From Verrucomicrobiaceae bacterium (GTDB taxonomy: Bacteria; Verrucomicrobiota; Verrucomicrobiia; Verrucomicrobiales; Verrucomicrobiaceae), in assembly GCA_016795465.1 (NCBI GenBank), contig JAEUHK010000127.1:124001-188000 (forward strand): a stretch of DNA of 64,000 nucleotides, written 5' to 3'. Within the stretch, counting starts at the first letter, position 1. Each line of letters opens with the position of its first letter. Positions 33,329 to 41,811 of this stretch are shown here, in pieces. The position numbers and the translations under genes were made by a program. The notes under the pieces were generated by a model. The model was not told the origin of the DNA. It worked only from the letters and a program-made list of their open reading frames with translations, and did not search any database.

Positions 33329-34725
33329 AGCCCCACGCTCCCGTAGCCTTGGCCGCGGGAGCAGAGGCGGTAGAGATGGGAGCAGACCTCGTTGGCGGCG
33401 AGGGTGCCTGACTTCGGGAAGGCATCGAAGTCACCGATGAGCACGGGCCAGTCGCCAGTGTCCTCGGGGATGCGGCCATGGCTGCCCTTGACGAGGCTGG
33501 CATCAATCGGGATGACATCCATCAGCATGCGCAGGCCGAGGGACTTCTTGAGCAGTTTCCAGGCGATCTTGAGCTTTGGATACTTGATCGTGGGATCGAC
33601 GAAGAGCTCGGCGGGGTCGTAGCCGCACTTGCGATGAATGTCCACGCAGCGGGCAAAGTCGGGTGCCTTCGCATCGTCCATCCAGTAGTAGTAAGTGAAC
33701 CAGCTTTTCGCATCAGCGATGGCGATGAGGTCGCCGCTGCGTTCATGATTGAGACCAGCGAGGTGTTTTTCGACCTTGCCGAGCACTTGAGCGACGCCGG
33801 GTGTTGCTTCGAGCACGCTCTTCACCTCCGCCAAGATGCTGGCGTCGTTTACATAGACATGCGCGACCTGATGATCGGCGATGGCAAAGACCTTCGAGCC
33901 GCCGAGATCGAGTGTTTCGAGGCCGAGCTCGTCTTTGATGGAAAGCCAGCCCTTCTCGCGGAAGACGCGGTTGAGATGCACCGGCTGCGAAACATCGGTG
34001 ATGCCGTATTCGGAGAGCAGCACGACCTTGATGTTCCGCTTCTCGTAAAAGCGGATGAGATCGCCGACGACGTTGTCGATCTGCCGGAGGTCAAAGCGGA
34101 TCTTGTCCATGTCGAGCCCCACGCGTTGCAGGTTGTAGTCGAGATGCGGCAGGTAAACGAGGCTGAGGCTGGGCCAGTGCTTCTCCTCGATCCATTTGGC
34201 GCTTTCGGCGATCCAGATGGAGGATTTGATGTCGCTGCCGGGGCCCCAAAAGCTGCGAAACGGAAAGGGACCGAGGTCTTTTTTGATGCGTTCACGCAAC
34301 GGCATGGGCTGCGTGTGGATGTCGAAGACCTTGCGACCATCCGCCGGGTAGAGCGGCCGCGGGGTGATAGCGATGTCCGCGGTGGAATGCATATTGTACC
34401 ACCAGAAGAGCTTCGCGCAGGTGAACTGCGGCTCCACGCGGCGCAGGGCCTCCCAGAGCTTTTCGCCCTGCACGAGCTGCTCCGGCTGCTTCCAGAAGCG
34501 GTGCTCGGCATACTCGCGGTCATACCAGCCGTTTGCCACGGCACCGTGGTCACGCGGCATTTTGCCGGTCAAATAGGTGGCCTGGGCTGTGCAGGTCACC
34601 GCGGGCACCACGGGCTCGATTTTCGCGATGCGGTTCCGCTCCAAAAAGGCCCGGATCGCGGGCGTGTGCTCGCCGATGAGCCTGCTGGTGAGGCCGACGA
34701 CGTTCAGGATGGCGGTGCGTTGCAT
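33325..34725 (-). CDS. Alkaline-phosphatase-superfamily (nucleotide pyrophosphatase-like) protein
   Basis: 466 aa, no signal peptide. The superfamily layout is visible: a nucleophile region VPAVTCTAQATYLTGKMPRD with Thr, a metal region LPHLDYNLQRVG, and a late His in GSHGRIPEDTG. It departs from classic NPP enzymes: the first metal Asp (IDGL) is VVGL, and SDHG is SEYG, while DHQVAHVYV gives another His. From memory these substitutions resemble the pyrophosphatase-like member of ebo gene clusters, but no other ebo gene is here. It is likely a phosphodiesterase or hydrolase of a lipid or nucleotide-linked substrate. Confidence 0.7.
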   Translation of the reverse strand: MQRTAILNVVGLTSRLIGEHTPAIRAFLERNRIAKIEPVVPAVTCTAQATYLTGKMPRDHGAVANGWYDREYAEHRFWKQPEQLVQGEKLWEALRRVEPQFTCAKLFWWYNMHSTADIAITPRPLYPADGRKVFDIHTQPMPLRERIKKDLGPFPFRSFWGPGSDIKSSIWIAESAKWIEEKHWPSLSLVYLPHLDYNLQRVGLDMDKIRFDLRQIDNVVGDLIRFYEKRNIKVVLLSEYGITDVSQPVHLNRVFREKGWLSIKDELGLETLDLGGSKVFAIADHQVAHVYVNDASILAEVKSVLEATPGVAQVLGKVEKHLAGLNHERSGDLIAIADAKSWFTYYYWMDDAKAPDFARCVDIHRKCGYDPAELFVDPTIKYPKLKIAWKLLKKSLGLRMLMDVIPIDASLVKGSHGRIPEDTGDWPVLIGDFDAFPKSGTLAANEVCSHLYRLCSRGQGYGSVGL

Positions 34726-34739
34726 CGGGGCAGGTTTTA

Positions 34740-34795
34740 AGTTTCAGGTTTCATGTTTCAAGTGCCGTGAAACGTGGAACTTGAAACCTGAAACT
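34740..34795. repeat. GTTTCA-word inverted repeat, copy 1
   Basis: Arms 34740-34760 and 34775-34795 (21 bp) match at 19 positions. The left arm reads AGTTTCAGGTTTCA and on, with GTTTCA recurring three times. The right arm runs into the stop codon of the DUF3307 gene. It separates two minus-strand genes. A related copy is at 58801-58857. Confidence 0.8.
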
Positions 34796-35178
34796 CACCA
34801 AAGGGCCGCCGCGGCCACATAGGCGATTTTGCAGCCAAAATGCAGGAGCTGGTCCTGATTGAAGCTGGTGAGGCCTTCGCACTTCGCCACGTCGATGAGA
34901 AAGTGAAGCACGAACTCGATGCAGGCCAGGACCACGCAGCCTGTGATGAGCCACACCGCGGCGGCATGCAGCAGGCAGTGGCAGGCCATGCAGACGATCC
35001 AGATGCTGGGCGGGCGGGATGGATCGGCACGCTGGATGAGAAAATGGCGGTTTTTGCACGAGGCGAGAAATTCGCCCTGCAAAGGGTAGTCCATCAACGC
35101 ATGCCCGATGGCGAGCAGGAAGAAAACTTGCGCGGCCGAAGCCCAGTCGTGTGCGGGAAATGGCAGCAGACCATCCAT
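34795..35178 (-). CDS. DUF3307 membrane protein
   Basis: 127 aa with three to four hydrophobic segments. Conserved DUF3307 features are visible: GHALMDYPLQGEFLASCKN at the start, MACHCLLHAAAVWLI, EFVLHFLIDVAKC and DQLLHFGCKIAYV near the end, giving a set of His/Asp residues within or near membrane helices. Function is unknown; the family is found in varied bacteria and phages. Twenty-two bp downstream of the cNMP-binding gene on the same strand, so probably co-transcribed. Confidence 0.8.
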   Translation of the reverse strand: MDGLLPFPAHDWASAAQVFFLLAIGHALMDYPLQGEFLASCKNRHFLIQRADPSRPPSIWIVCMACHCLLHAAAVWLITGCVVLACIEFVLHFLIDVAKCEGLTSFNQDQLLHFGCKIAYVAAAALW

Positions 35179-35200
35179 GCGGTGCGTGCAGGCGGATGGA

Positions 35201-35659
35201 TCAGGCGCTGTAGAAGGAGGCGATCTTCTCGTTCACGGCACGCAGGCGGTGAGCGATGGTGCGGCCGACGCCGATCAAGAGCCAGGCCGCCGAACGCGGA
35301 TACTCATTGATGTAGGCCTCGAGGCTCTGGCCGTCGATGCGCCAGACTTGGGAAAATTCGACCGCGGTGACGGTGGCGGAGGCCACATTCGGGTCCAGGA
35401 GATTGATCTCACCGAGGGTCTCACCCTTCTGCACCGGGCCGAGGAGCACTTTATGACCACCGCGCATGGCTGTGGCGTGGAATTTGCCGGAGACGACAAA
35501 GAACAGGCTGCTCTGCTGCATGCCTTCCTCGATCAAATGCTGGCCGGGCTGCACAGGGAGGAATTCGCCATAGCCGCTGAGGATGTCGCGATCCTCATCG
35601 CCGAGGGGTTCGAGGATGCCTTGGGCAGGGAGTTGCGGAGTGGTGAGAGTGCTGCTCAT
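35201..35659 (-). CDS. Single-domain cyclic-nucleotide-binding protein
   Basis: 152 aa from ATG 35659 (the frame opens at 35779). The whole protein is a CRP-type cNMP-binding beta-roll: GQHLIEEGMQQSSLFFVVSG, then QKGETLGEINLLDPNVASAT as the cassette, and a C-terminal helix pair (AAWLLIGVGRTIAHRLRAVN). The family Arg that binds the cyclic phosphate is replaced (NVASAT), so it may not bind cAMP. No DNA-binding domain. Upstream of the DUF3307 gene. Confidence 0.8.
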   Translation of the reverse strand: MSSTLTTPQLPAQGILEPLGDEDRDILSGYGEFLPVQPGQHLIEEGMQQSSLFFVVSGKFHATAMRGGHKVLLGPVQKGETLGEINLLDPNVASATVTAVEFSQVWRIDGQSLEAYINEYPRSAAWLLIGVGRTIAHRLRAVNEKIASFYSA

Positions 35660-35881
35660 GAGATGGAAAAGATAAAATCCGGCCCTTTGTAGGTGTTTCT
35701 GTCCGAAATGGCAAGCAAAGAGGCTGCCACAGCCCGGCAGAGCTTGATCGGATGCATGTTCGCGACGGTTGCCAGGCATGGAATTTCCGCTGGATTTCAG
35801 TCTTCAACCCGCCAGAATCCGCGTCCCCTCTCCGTTCCGTATCTCCCACAGTTCCCCATAACAACCACACGCCCTCCGACC

Positions 35882-36376
35882 ATGTCTGACAGCTCCCACG
35901 CCCACAAATGCTGCTCCAATCTCGCCCCGGCTTACGCGCACCTGCTGCTGCGTCTCTGGGTCGGCATGCGCCTCTTCATGGCGGGACTGGACAAATTCCG
36001 CTGGGGCAATGGTGAGACCACGACCTTCAGCATCTCGAACTACACCGAGCTGAAAGCTCCGCCGATCGCCAAGCTGATGGCCACCAATAGCTTCCTGCCG
36101 GAGGCAATGTGCAACGCCTTTGCCAACTCCATCGGCTACGTCCTCCTCCTCGTGGGCGTTTGGACCGCCATCGGTATCTTCACCGAGCTCGGCCTCTTCG
36201 CCGCCGGCCTCGTCTTCCTCTCCCTCGGCTTCGGTCTGGCCTGCCTTCCTGATGATACCGAGCTCGTCGTGAACATCGGCCTCTCCGTCGGCCTCGTGGC
36301 GCTTTGCCTGATGACCGCCCACGCGAAAAAATTCTCCCTCGACGGCATCCTCCGCGGCAAGAAGAAGGCCGAGTAA
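35882..36376 (+). CDS. DoxX-like membrane protein
   Basis: 164 aa from ATG 35882. Four hydrophobic helices: LLLRLWVGMRLFMAGLDKF, IGYVLLLVGVWTAIGIFTEL, LFAAGLVFLSLGFGLACL and LVVNIGLSVGLVALCLMTA. The first helix with its LRLWVG...GLDKFRWG pattern fits DoxX/DoxD proteins. In other bacteria DoxX members relate to oxidative stress or quinone-linked thiosulfate metabolism; the role here is not indicated. Divergent from the cNMP gene; a hairpin follows it. Confidence 0.75.
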   Translation: MSDSSHAHKCCSNLAPAYAHLLLRLWVGMRLFMAGLDKFRWGNGETTTFSISNYTELKAPPIAKLMATNSFLPEAMCNAFANSIGYVLLLVGVWTAIGIFTELGLFAAGLVFLSLGFGLACLPDDTELVVNIGLSVGLVALCLMTAHAKKFSLDGILRGKKKAE

Positions 36377-36384
36377 GCCTCCTG

Positions 36385-36415
36385 CGTGCCGCCTCCTGCG
36401 GCACGTCCTTGTTTT
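36385..36415 (+). terminator. Probable intrinsic terminator after the DoxX-like gene
   Basis: CGTGCCG (36385-36391) pairs perfectly with CGGCACG (36399-36405), loop CCTCCTG, followed by TCCTTGTTTT. Confidence 0.6.
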
Positions 36416-36436
36416 AACCTTCACGCGACATCCCGC

Positions 36437-37882
36437 ATGAGCACGACTTCCGCTCCCCTTTCCCGATTCCTCGACCGCAGGGGCTTCCTGCGCACCACCG
36501 CCCTCACCGGCGGTGCCATCCATCTTGCCACCAGTAAATCCGCCATCGCCCAGGAAACGGCCACCGGTCGCACCATCAAGTGCGCCCTCGTCGGTTGCGG
36601 CGCCCAGGGTAATGCCCTCCGCACGGCCTCCAAAGACGTGCCCGGCATCCAATGGGTTGCGATGTGCGACATCTGGAAATTCTCCGTCGCCAAGACCCGC
36701 GGCGGCTTCCTCGGTGAAAACAAGCATCAGATCGACGGCGAAGTGAAGATCTACGACGACGTCGAGGCCATGCTGGAGAAGCAGCCCGACATCGAGGCGG
36801 TCTTCATCGCCACGCCGGACTTCCTCCACGCCCCGCTCTCCCGTCTTTGCCTCTCGAAGGGCAAGCATGTGTACTGCGAAAAAATGATGTCGAACAGCAT
36901 CGAAGGTGCCCTCGACATGGCGAAGGCTGGCAAAGAGTATCCGAACCAGGTCTTCCAGATCGGCCATCAGCGTCACTCGAACCCGCGTTACATCAACCTG
37001 CGCGAAAACATCATCAAGAAGGGTGTGCTCGGCCGCGTCACCCACTGCTACGCCCAGTGGAATCGTGGTGTCTCCGGCTCCCAGCCGCAGGGCGAGGTGA
37101 AGGGCTACGACATTCCGAACGATGTCCTGAACAAATACGGCTACGGCAACATCTTCGAATTCCGCAACTGGCGTTACTTTGCCAAATACGGCGGTGGCCC
37201 GCTCTCCGACCTCGGTGCGCACCAGATCGACATGTTCAACTGGATGTATGAGGCCAACCCCGTGTCCGTCATCGCCACCGGCGCGGTGGATTACTACGAC
37301 GGCCAGGACGGCCGTCCGAAGTATGAGCTGCCGGACAACATGATGTGCATCTACGAGTTCAACACCCCTCTCGGTGTGCTCCGCGCCTACTACCAGGTGC
37401 TCACCACCACCGGCTCCCAGGGGGCCTATGAGAAGCACATGGGCGTGCAAGGCACCGCCATCATCTCGGAACTCGACACCAATGGCAACCAGCTCTACGC
37501 CGAGCCCAGCGTGTCCTGGGATGAGATCGCTCTCGGGAACAACCCGCCCATCGTGAAGCCGCAGGACAAGGCCAAGAACAAGTTCTGGGAGCATCCGCGT
37601 GACTGGGACAAGCCCAAGCCGCCGTCCTACGGTGCCGTGAGCATGGCCGACGTGCGTGAATCGAAGGCGCTGTCCCAGTGGGATCTCGCTGTGAAGCTCC
37701 AGCGCAAGCCACACAGCCCGCATGTGCAGAATTTCATCGAAGCCGTGCAGCAGAAAAAGCCCTCCCACCTCACCTGCCCGGTGGACATGGCCTACAAATC
37801 CTGCGTCACCGTCCTCAAAGCCTACGAGGCCGCCAAGCTCGGTGCCAAGTACATGTTCAAGCCCGAAGACTTCGCCATCTGA
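36437..37882 (+). CDS. Tat-exported Gfo/Idh/MocA family oxidoreductase
   Basis: 481 aa from ATG 36437. The N-terminus is a Tat signal (DRRGFLRTTALTGGAIHLA). A Rossmann fold follows (IKCALVGCGAQGNALRTAS), then the family's catalytic Lys region GKHVYCEKMMSNS (usually EKP) and a C-terminal substrate domain with GGGPLSDLGAHQIDMFNW. Such exported NAD(P)-dependent enzymes act on sugars or inositols with the cofactor folded in before export. EKM instead of EKP is notable. Followed after 46 bp by the F5/8-type lipoprotein, and co-transcription is likely. Confidence 0.88.
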   Translation: MSTTSAPLSRFLDRRGFLRTTALTGGAIHLATSKSAIAQETATGRTIKCALVGCGAQGNALRTASKDVPGIQWVAMCDIWKFSVAKTRGGFLGENKHQIDGEVKIYDDVEAMLEKQPDIEAVFIATPDFLHAPLSRLCLSKGKHVYCEKMMSNSIEGALDMAKAGKEYPNQVFQIGHQRHSNPRYINLRENIIKKGVLGRVTHCYAQWNRGVSGSQPQGEVKGYDIPNDVLNKYGYGNIFEFRNWRYFAKYGGGPLSDLGAHQIDMFNWMYEANPVSVIATGAVDYYDGQDGRPKYELPDNMMCIYEFNTPLGVLRAYYQVLTTTGSQGAYEKHMGVQGTAIISELDTNGNQLYAEPSVSWDEIALGNNPPIVKPQDKAKNKFWEHPRDWDKPKPPSYGAVSMADVRESKALSQWDLAVKLQRKPHSPHVQNFIEAVQQKKPSHLTCPVDMAYKSCVTVLKAYEAAKLGAKYMFKPEDFAI

Positions 37883-37928
37883 GCCCTTCCTCATTCGCCA
37901 TTCTGAATTCGTCATTTCCGATTCCCCC

Positions 37929-38666
37929 ATGAAAAACACACTGCACCTCCTCGGCGGCCTCACGCTCGCCATCGCCCTTGCCGCCTGCGGCAAGTCTGAC
38001 AAGTCCGGTTCCGCCGCGGCTCCTGCCGCCGGTGCCGCTCCTGCCGCCGCCGCGGCTCCTGCTGGCGACCAGGAAGAAATCAAGCTCACCTTCCCGAAGG
38101 AAATGTTCATCGGCACGCCAGTCCCCACCGCGCTGCCGAACCTCGAAAAGCCTGATCCTACGAAGGTCATCAAGAGCTTCATGGCCCCGAAAGGCACCGT
38201 GAACGTGGCCAAGGGCAAGAAGGTCACCTCCTCCGACTCCGCCCCGATCATCGGCGATCTTACCCTCGTGACCGACGGCGATGCCGACGGTGCCGACGGT
38301 AACTTCGTCGAGCTCATGCCCGGCAAGCAGTGGGTCCAGATCGACCTCGAAAAGGCTCACGACATCTCCAAGATCGCCGTCTGGCACTACCACAAGCAGG
38401 CCCAGGCCTACATCGACGTGCTCATCCAAGTTTCCGACGATCCTGAGTTCAAGACCGGTGTCACCACCCTCTTCAACAGCGACCACGACAACTCCTCCGA
38501 AATGGGCAAGGGCGAAGATCCTGCCTACATCGAGACCAATCACGGCCGCGTGATCGACGCCAAGGGCGCCAAAGCCCGCTACGTCCGCCTCTGGAGCAAC
38601 GGCAACACCGCCTCCGACATGAACCACTACTGCGAAGTCCAGGTCTTCGCCGTCCCCGCGAAGTAA
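37929..38666 (+). CDS. Lipoprotein with an F5/8 type C (discoidin-like) domain
   Basis: 245 aa from ATG 37929. The lipoprotein signal ends TLAIALAACG; an Ala/Pro-rich linker follows. The rest resembles a discoidin domain: VAKGKKVTSSDSAP, LVTDGDADGADGNFVEL, WVQIDLEKAHDISKIAVWHY, DAKGAKARYVRLWSNG. It probably binds carbohydrate at the cell surface. The gap before it (37883-37928) is a stuttered ATTC-word sequence. A strong terminator follows. Confidence 0.8.
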   Translation: MKNTLHLLGGLTLAIALAACGKSDKSGSAAAPAAGAAPAAAAAPAGDQEEIKLTFPKEMFIGTPVPTALPNLEKPDPTKVIKSFMAPKGTVNVAKGKKVTSSDSAPIIGDLTLVTDGDADGADGNFVELMPGKQWVQIDLEKAHDISKIAVWHYHKQAQAYIDVLIQVSDDPEFKTGVTTLFNSDHDNSSEMGKGEDPAYIETNHGRVIDAKGAKARYVRLWSNGNTASDMNHYCEVQVFAVPAK

Positions 38667-38688
38667 GTTCATCGTCCTCAAACGATCC

Positions 38689-38724
38689 AGCCGCCGCGCA
38701 GCCTGTCTGCCCGGCGGCTTTTTT
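38689..38724 (+). terminator. Intrinsic terminator after the F5/8-domain lipoprotein gene
   Basis: AGCCGCCG (38689-38696) pairs with CGGCGGCT (38712-38719), a 15-nt loop, and a T6 run at 38719-38724. Confidence 0.8.
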
Positions 38725-38734
38725 GTGCACCGAT

Positions 38735-39796
38735 CTACTTCGCGGTCTGCAGCAGATGTTTGGCGAGGAAGCTGGCTGGCGTTGGCTTGTCGCCGGTCAT
38801 GTCTTGGAGGACCAGACAAGGCACACCGGCAGTCTGGCAGTGTTTGTGAACTTCGCGGGCATGATGAATGCAGTGCAGCCATTCACCGCGATTGGAGGGC
38901 GTTGCGACGACCTGGGCATTGTTGATGAGCAGCGGCGGATCGTCCTTCGTGATCCAGGAAAGCATGTCGCACTCCTTCAAGATGGCTTTGCCCTTCTCTG
39001 AGGCCAGTTCAGTGAATGAGGGCAAGTGATAGAACATGGCTGCTTCGACCTCACTGGTGCGGAACTCGGGCTTCGGAGCCCCGAGGAAGGATTCCCACCG
39101 AGTCACGTCGTAGGTGGCCTGAGTCGAATTGCAGACCGCGCAGGTGATGCGGGTGGACTCGCGCAGCACCGGATCATCGGCTTTCGGATCCGCCATGTCG
39201 TCATGAGTGGCAAGCCAGAGCGAGGTGCCCGCACCAGCGGACCCGCCCATGGCGGCGAAGCGTGTCTTATCGAGTTTCCACTCGCCTGAACGGCTGCGCA
39301 GGAACTGCACAGCACGAGCGCAGTGACGCAGGATGTCCTGAATCGGCATGTGATCGAGTAAGGGGTAGTTCAAAGCGGCACAGGAGATGCCCTGGGCGAG
39401 CAATTCCTTCGTGGCCTTGTCCTCGCCCCAGCGGCTTTTGTCTCCATTGCGGAAGCCGCCGCCATGAATCAGCACCACGAGCGGCGTGCTGACACCGTTC
39501 GCGCCCTTGGCAAGGTAAAGGTCGAGCTTGTCGCGTTCATGCGAGCCATAGGCCACGTCAGCCACATCGGGCTTGGAAGCACCGGCAGAGGCTTTCGGCG
39601 CGTTTTTGCCCTTCGAACCCTTCACTTTCGCCAAATACGCCAGTCCTTCTTCCATGGTGAGGATGCCATCCTTATTGGCGTCCGACTCGGGATACTTCTT
39701 CAGCCCCTCGCGAAGGCGGTCGTTGTTTTCAGAGGTCACCTGGGCGTGAGCCAGTGGGACGAAGAATAGCGGCAAAAGAAGGCGGGCAAGGCGCAT
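38735..39796 (-). CDS. Exported alpha/beta-hydrolase (esterase-like) with an EF-hand
   Basis: 353 aa from ATG 39796, with signal peptide MRLARLLLPLFFVPLAHA. A single EF-hand calcium loop (DANKDGILTMEE) precedes an alpha/beta-hydrolase of the carboxylesterase/hormone-sensitive-lipase type: oxyanion motif HGGGF and nucleophile elbow GGSAGAG. A late segment SNRGEWLHCIHHAREV carries candidate catalytic His residues. Probably cleaves acetyl or other esters on polysaccharides in the periplasm; the substrate is not indicated. Convergent with the lipoprotein gene across the terminator. Confidence 0.82.
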   Translation of the reverse strand: MRLARLLLPLFFVPLAHAQVTSENNDRLREGLKKYPESDANKDGILTMEEGLAYLAKVKGSKGKNAPKASAGASKPDVADVAYGSHERDKLDLYLAKGANGVSTPLVVLIHGGGFRNGDKSRWGEDKATKELLAQGISCAALNYPLLDHMPIQDILRHCARAVQFLRSRSGEWKLDKTRFAAMGGSAGAGTSLWLATHDDMADPKADDPVLRESTRITCAVCNSTQATYDVTRWESFLGAPKPEFRTSEVEAAMFYHLPSFTELASEKGKAILKECDMLSWITKDDPPLLINNAQVVATPSNRGEWLHCIHHAREVHKHCQTAGVPCLVLQDMTGDKPTPASFLAKHLLQTAK

Positions 39797-39909
39797 GGCC
39801 GCGAAAGAACGCGGGCGAGGCCTCAAAGTTGCCGCACAAAACCGAAGAAGAACTTGGAGAAAGCACTTGGAGGCAGCATCATGAGCAGACCGTCGCCTTT
39901 CCTCCCCAC

Positions 39910-40404
39910 ATGAAAACCTCCAAGCTCGAATTGCTAGCCGGCCTGTTTGTCGCCATCGGCATCGCTGCGATCACCTGGCTGACCGTGAAGCTCGGTGCCG
40001 GTGCATTGATGGGCGGTGACACTTATGTGATCGAGGCGCGGTTCACGAATGCCGGAGGCTTGAGTTCTGGAGGAAATGTGGTCGTCGCTGGTGTGCCCGT
40101 GGGACGCGTCGATGGCATCCGTGTGGACCCGGTGGACTTCAGCGCCATCGTCACTCTACGCGTGCTTTCCCATCTGAAACTGCCCACGGACTCGATCGCC
40201 TCCATCAAGACCACCGGCCTTATCGGTGACAAATTCATCGCCATCGCTCCCGGGGCGGATGAGACGAATTTGAAGCCTGGTGACCGCATCGTGGACACGG
40301 AAGCCTCGGTCGATCTCGAGTCCCTCATCGGAAAAATGGCCTTCGGAAGTGTTGACAAGGGGGCCGAAGACGCGGCACAAGAAGCACCAGCCCCTCCCCC
40401 ATGA
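39910..40404 (+). CDS. mlaD: MlaD-like lipid-transfer protein
   Basis: 164 aa. An N-terminal membrane helix (ELLAGLFVAIGIAAITWLTV) is followed by an MCE/MlaD domain: TYVIEARFTNAGGLSSGGNV, VVAGVPVGRVDGI, and SIKTTGLIGDKFIAIAPG. In the Mla pathway MlaD hexamers sit in the inner membrane with the MlaFE ABC transporter and pass phospholipids to or from MlaC. It overlaps the mlaC start by 4 bp. No mlaE or mlaF is present upstream. Confidence 0.9.
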   Translation: MKTSKLELLAGLFVAIGIAAITWLTVKLGAGALMGGDTYVIEARFTNAGGLSSGGNVVVAGVPVGRVDGIRVDPVDFSAIVTLRVLSHLKLPTDSIASIKTTGLIGDKFIAIAPGADETNLKPGDRIVDTEASVDLESLIGKMAFGSVDKGAEDAAQEAPAPPP

Positions 40405-40982
40405 CTCATCGCGCTTTTATTATCCTTCTACTGGCTCTCGCCGTTTCCCCTGGCATCTGCCCGGCAGCCAGTGCCGAGGCACAGGCGAAACTCAAAGGCG
40501 CGGTCAACCAAGTACTGGCAGTGGCTAACAGCTCCGGCACGAAGGCTGCCATCGCCACTAGCGTCCGCCCGCTGCTCCAGCGTTACATCAGCTTTGAAAC
40601 GATGACCCGTCGCGCCGTGGGTCCAGGCTGGAGGTCTTTCAACGCCTCCCAGCAGGCCAAGGCCACGCAGCTTTTCACCACATTGGTGATCCGCACCTAC
40701 GCCAACAAGTTCACGCCGGGACAGATGCCGGAAATTCAGTATCGGGCGGCCACCGAACCGGCCTCCGGCCGCGTCGATGTGCCAACGACCGTCGTTTACC
40801 AGGGCAACCGCTACACCGTCACCTATCGTATCGAGCAGCCCGGCTGGCTGATCACCGATGTGGTGATCGAAGGTGTCAGCATGATCGCCAATTACCGCTC
40901 GCAACTTGATGCCACTTTCAAAAAGGGTGGCGCCGAGGCCGTGATCAAATCGCTCGAGTCCTCCGTATCCAAGCAGTCATGA
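40401..40982 (+). CDS. mlaC: MlaC-like periplasmic phospholipid carrier
   Basis: 193 aa with a signal peptide (FIILLLALAVSPGICPAASA). The MlaC fold is visible: VRPLLQRYISFETMTRRAVG, WRSFNASQQAKATQLFTTLV, then the strand region RYTVTYRIEQPGWLITDVV and VEGVSMIANYRSQLD-type end. It shuttles phospholipids between MlaA at the outer membrane and MlaD. ATGA-type overlaps with both mlaD and mlaA show translational coupling. Confidence 0.9.
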   Translation: MTHRAFIILLLALAVSPGICPAASAEAQAKLKGAVNQVLAVANSSGTKAAIATSVRPLLQRYISFETMTRRAVGPGWRSFNASQQAKATQLFTTLVIRTYANKFTPGQMPEIQYRAATEPASGRVDVPTTVVYQGNRYTVTYRIEQPGWLITDVVIEGVSMIANYRSQLDATFKKGGAEAVIKSLESSVSKQS

Positions 40983-41767
40983 AAACCACCGCCCTCCTCA
41001 CGCTGTCCGCAGCCCTCCTCGCGTCCTGCGCCACCCCGAAAGCGGTCGTGAACGCGGATGTCGCCGTCAAAACGAAAGCCGGGGCCAGGCCGTTACAGCC
41101 AGAAGCCACGGACCATTTGGATGATTATGCCGATGCCGGGAAGGTGGCTGACCCGCTCGAAAAGCTCAACCGCGCCACTTTTTGGCTCAATGACGGCCTT
41201 TACACTGTCTTTTTCCGCCCACTGTCCAAGGGCTACGAGAAGGTGCTGCCCAAGTTTTTCCGCAGGGGCGTCGATAACGTCTTCGAGAACGTGAAATACC
41301 CGGTCCGAGTCGTGAACTGCGTGCTGCAGGGCAAGGGCGAACGAGCTGGCCTTGAAACCAAGAAGTTCGTCATCAATACCATGGCAGGCGTCGGCGGCCT
41401 TGTCCGCGTTTCGGACAAGATCCCCGATATCGCGGACATCCCAGCCGAGGACTTCGGACAAACCTTGGCCAAGTGGGGCTTTGGGCATGGTCCTTACATC
41501 GTCCTCCCGCTGCTCGGACCGAGCAGCACACGTGAGTTTGTGGGCCTCGCCGGTGATTACGCGGCCAATCCGGCCAACTACGGACTCTATTTCTACAAGG
41601 GGAATGCCAATCACGACTGGATGTACATCCCGCCGCCCTCCAACACCCTCCGTTCCATGCCCGACCAGTTCGAGAAATACGACGCTGCCACCAAGGACGC
41701 CGTTGACCCCTACCTCTCCGCCCGTGCCGCCTTCATCCAGCAGCGAGACGAGGCTGCAAAGAAATAG
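40979..41767 (+). CDS. mlaA: MlaA (VacJ) outer-membrane lipoprotein
   Basis: 262 aa. Lipoprotein signal ending LSAALLASC, then the VacJ domain: DPLEKLNRATFWLNDGLY, RRGVDNVFENVKYPVRVVNC, DFGQTLAKWGFGHGPYIVLP, LGPSSTREFVGLAGD. MlaA forms a ring in the outer membrane that removes mislocalised phospholipids and hands them to MlaC. Third gene of the coupled mlaDCA set. Confidence 0.93.
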   Translation: MKTTALLTLSAALLASCATPKAVVNADVAVKTKAGARPLQPEATDHLDDYADAGKVADPLEKLNRATFWLNDGLYTVFFRPLSKGYEKVLPKFFRRGVDNVFENVKYPVRVVNCVLQGKGERAGLETKKFVINTMAGVGGLVRVSDKIPDIADIPAEDFGQTLAKWGFGHGPYIVLPLLGPSSTREFVGLAGDYAANPANYGLYFYKGNANHDWMYIPPPSNTLRSMPDQFEKYDAATKDAVDPYLSARAAFIQQRDEAAKK

Positions 41768-41811
41768 GACCGGAAGCCCGCAAAGGTTATTGTTTACAGA
41801 TTTCGGCCAAC

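Noticed and set aside
35804..38326. 840-residue minus-strand frame
   Set aside because: It lies opposite three well-supported genes (DoxX-like, oxidoreductase, lipoprotein) and has no recognisable domain.
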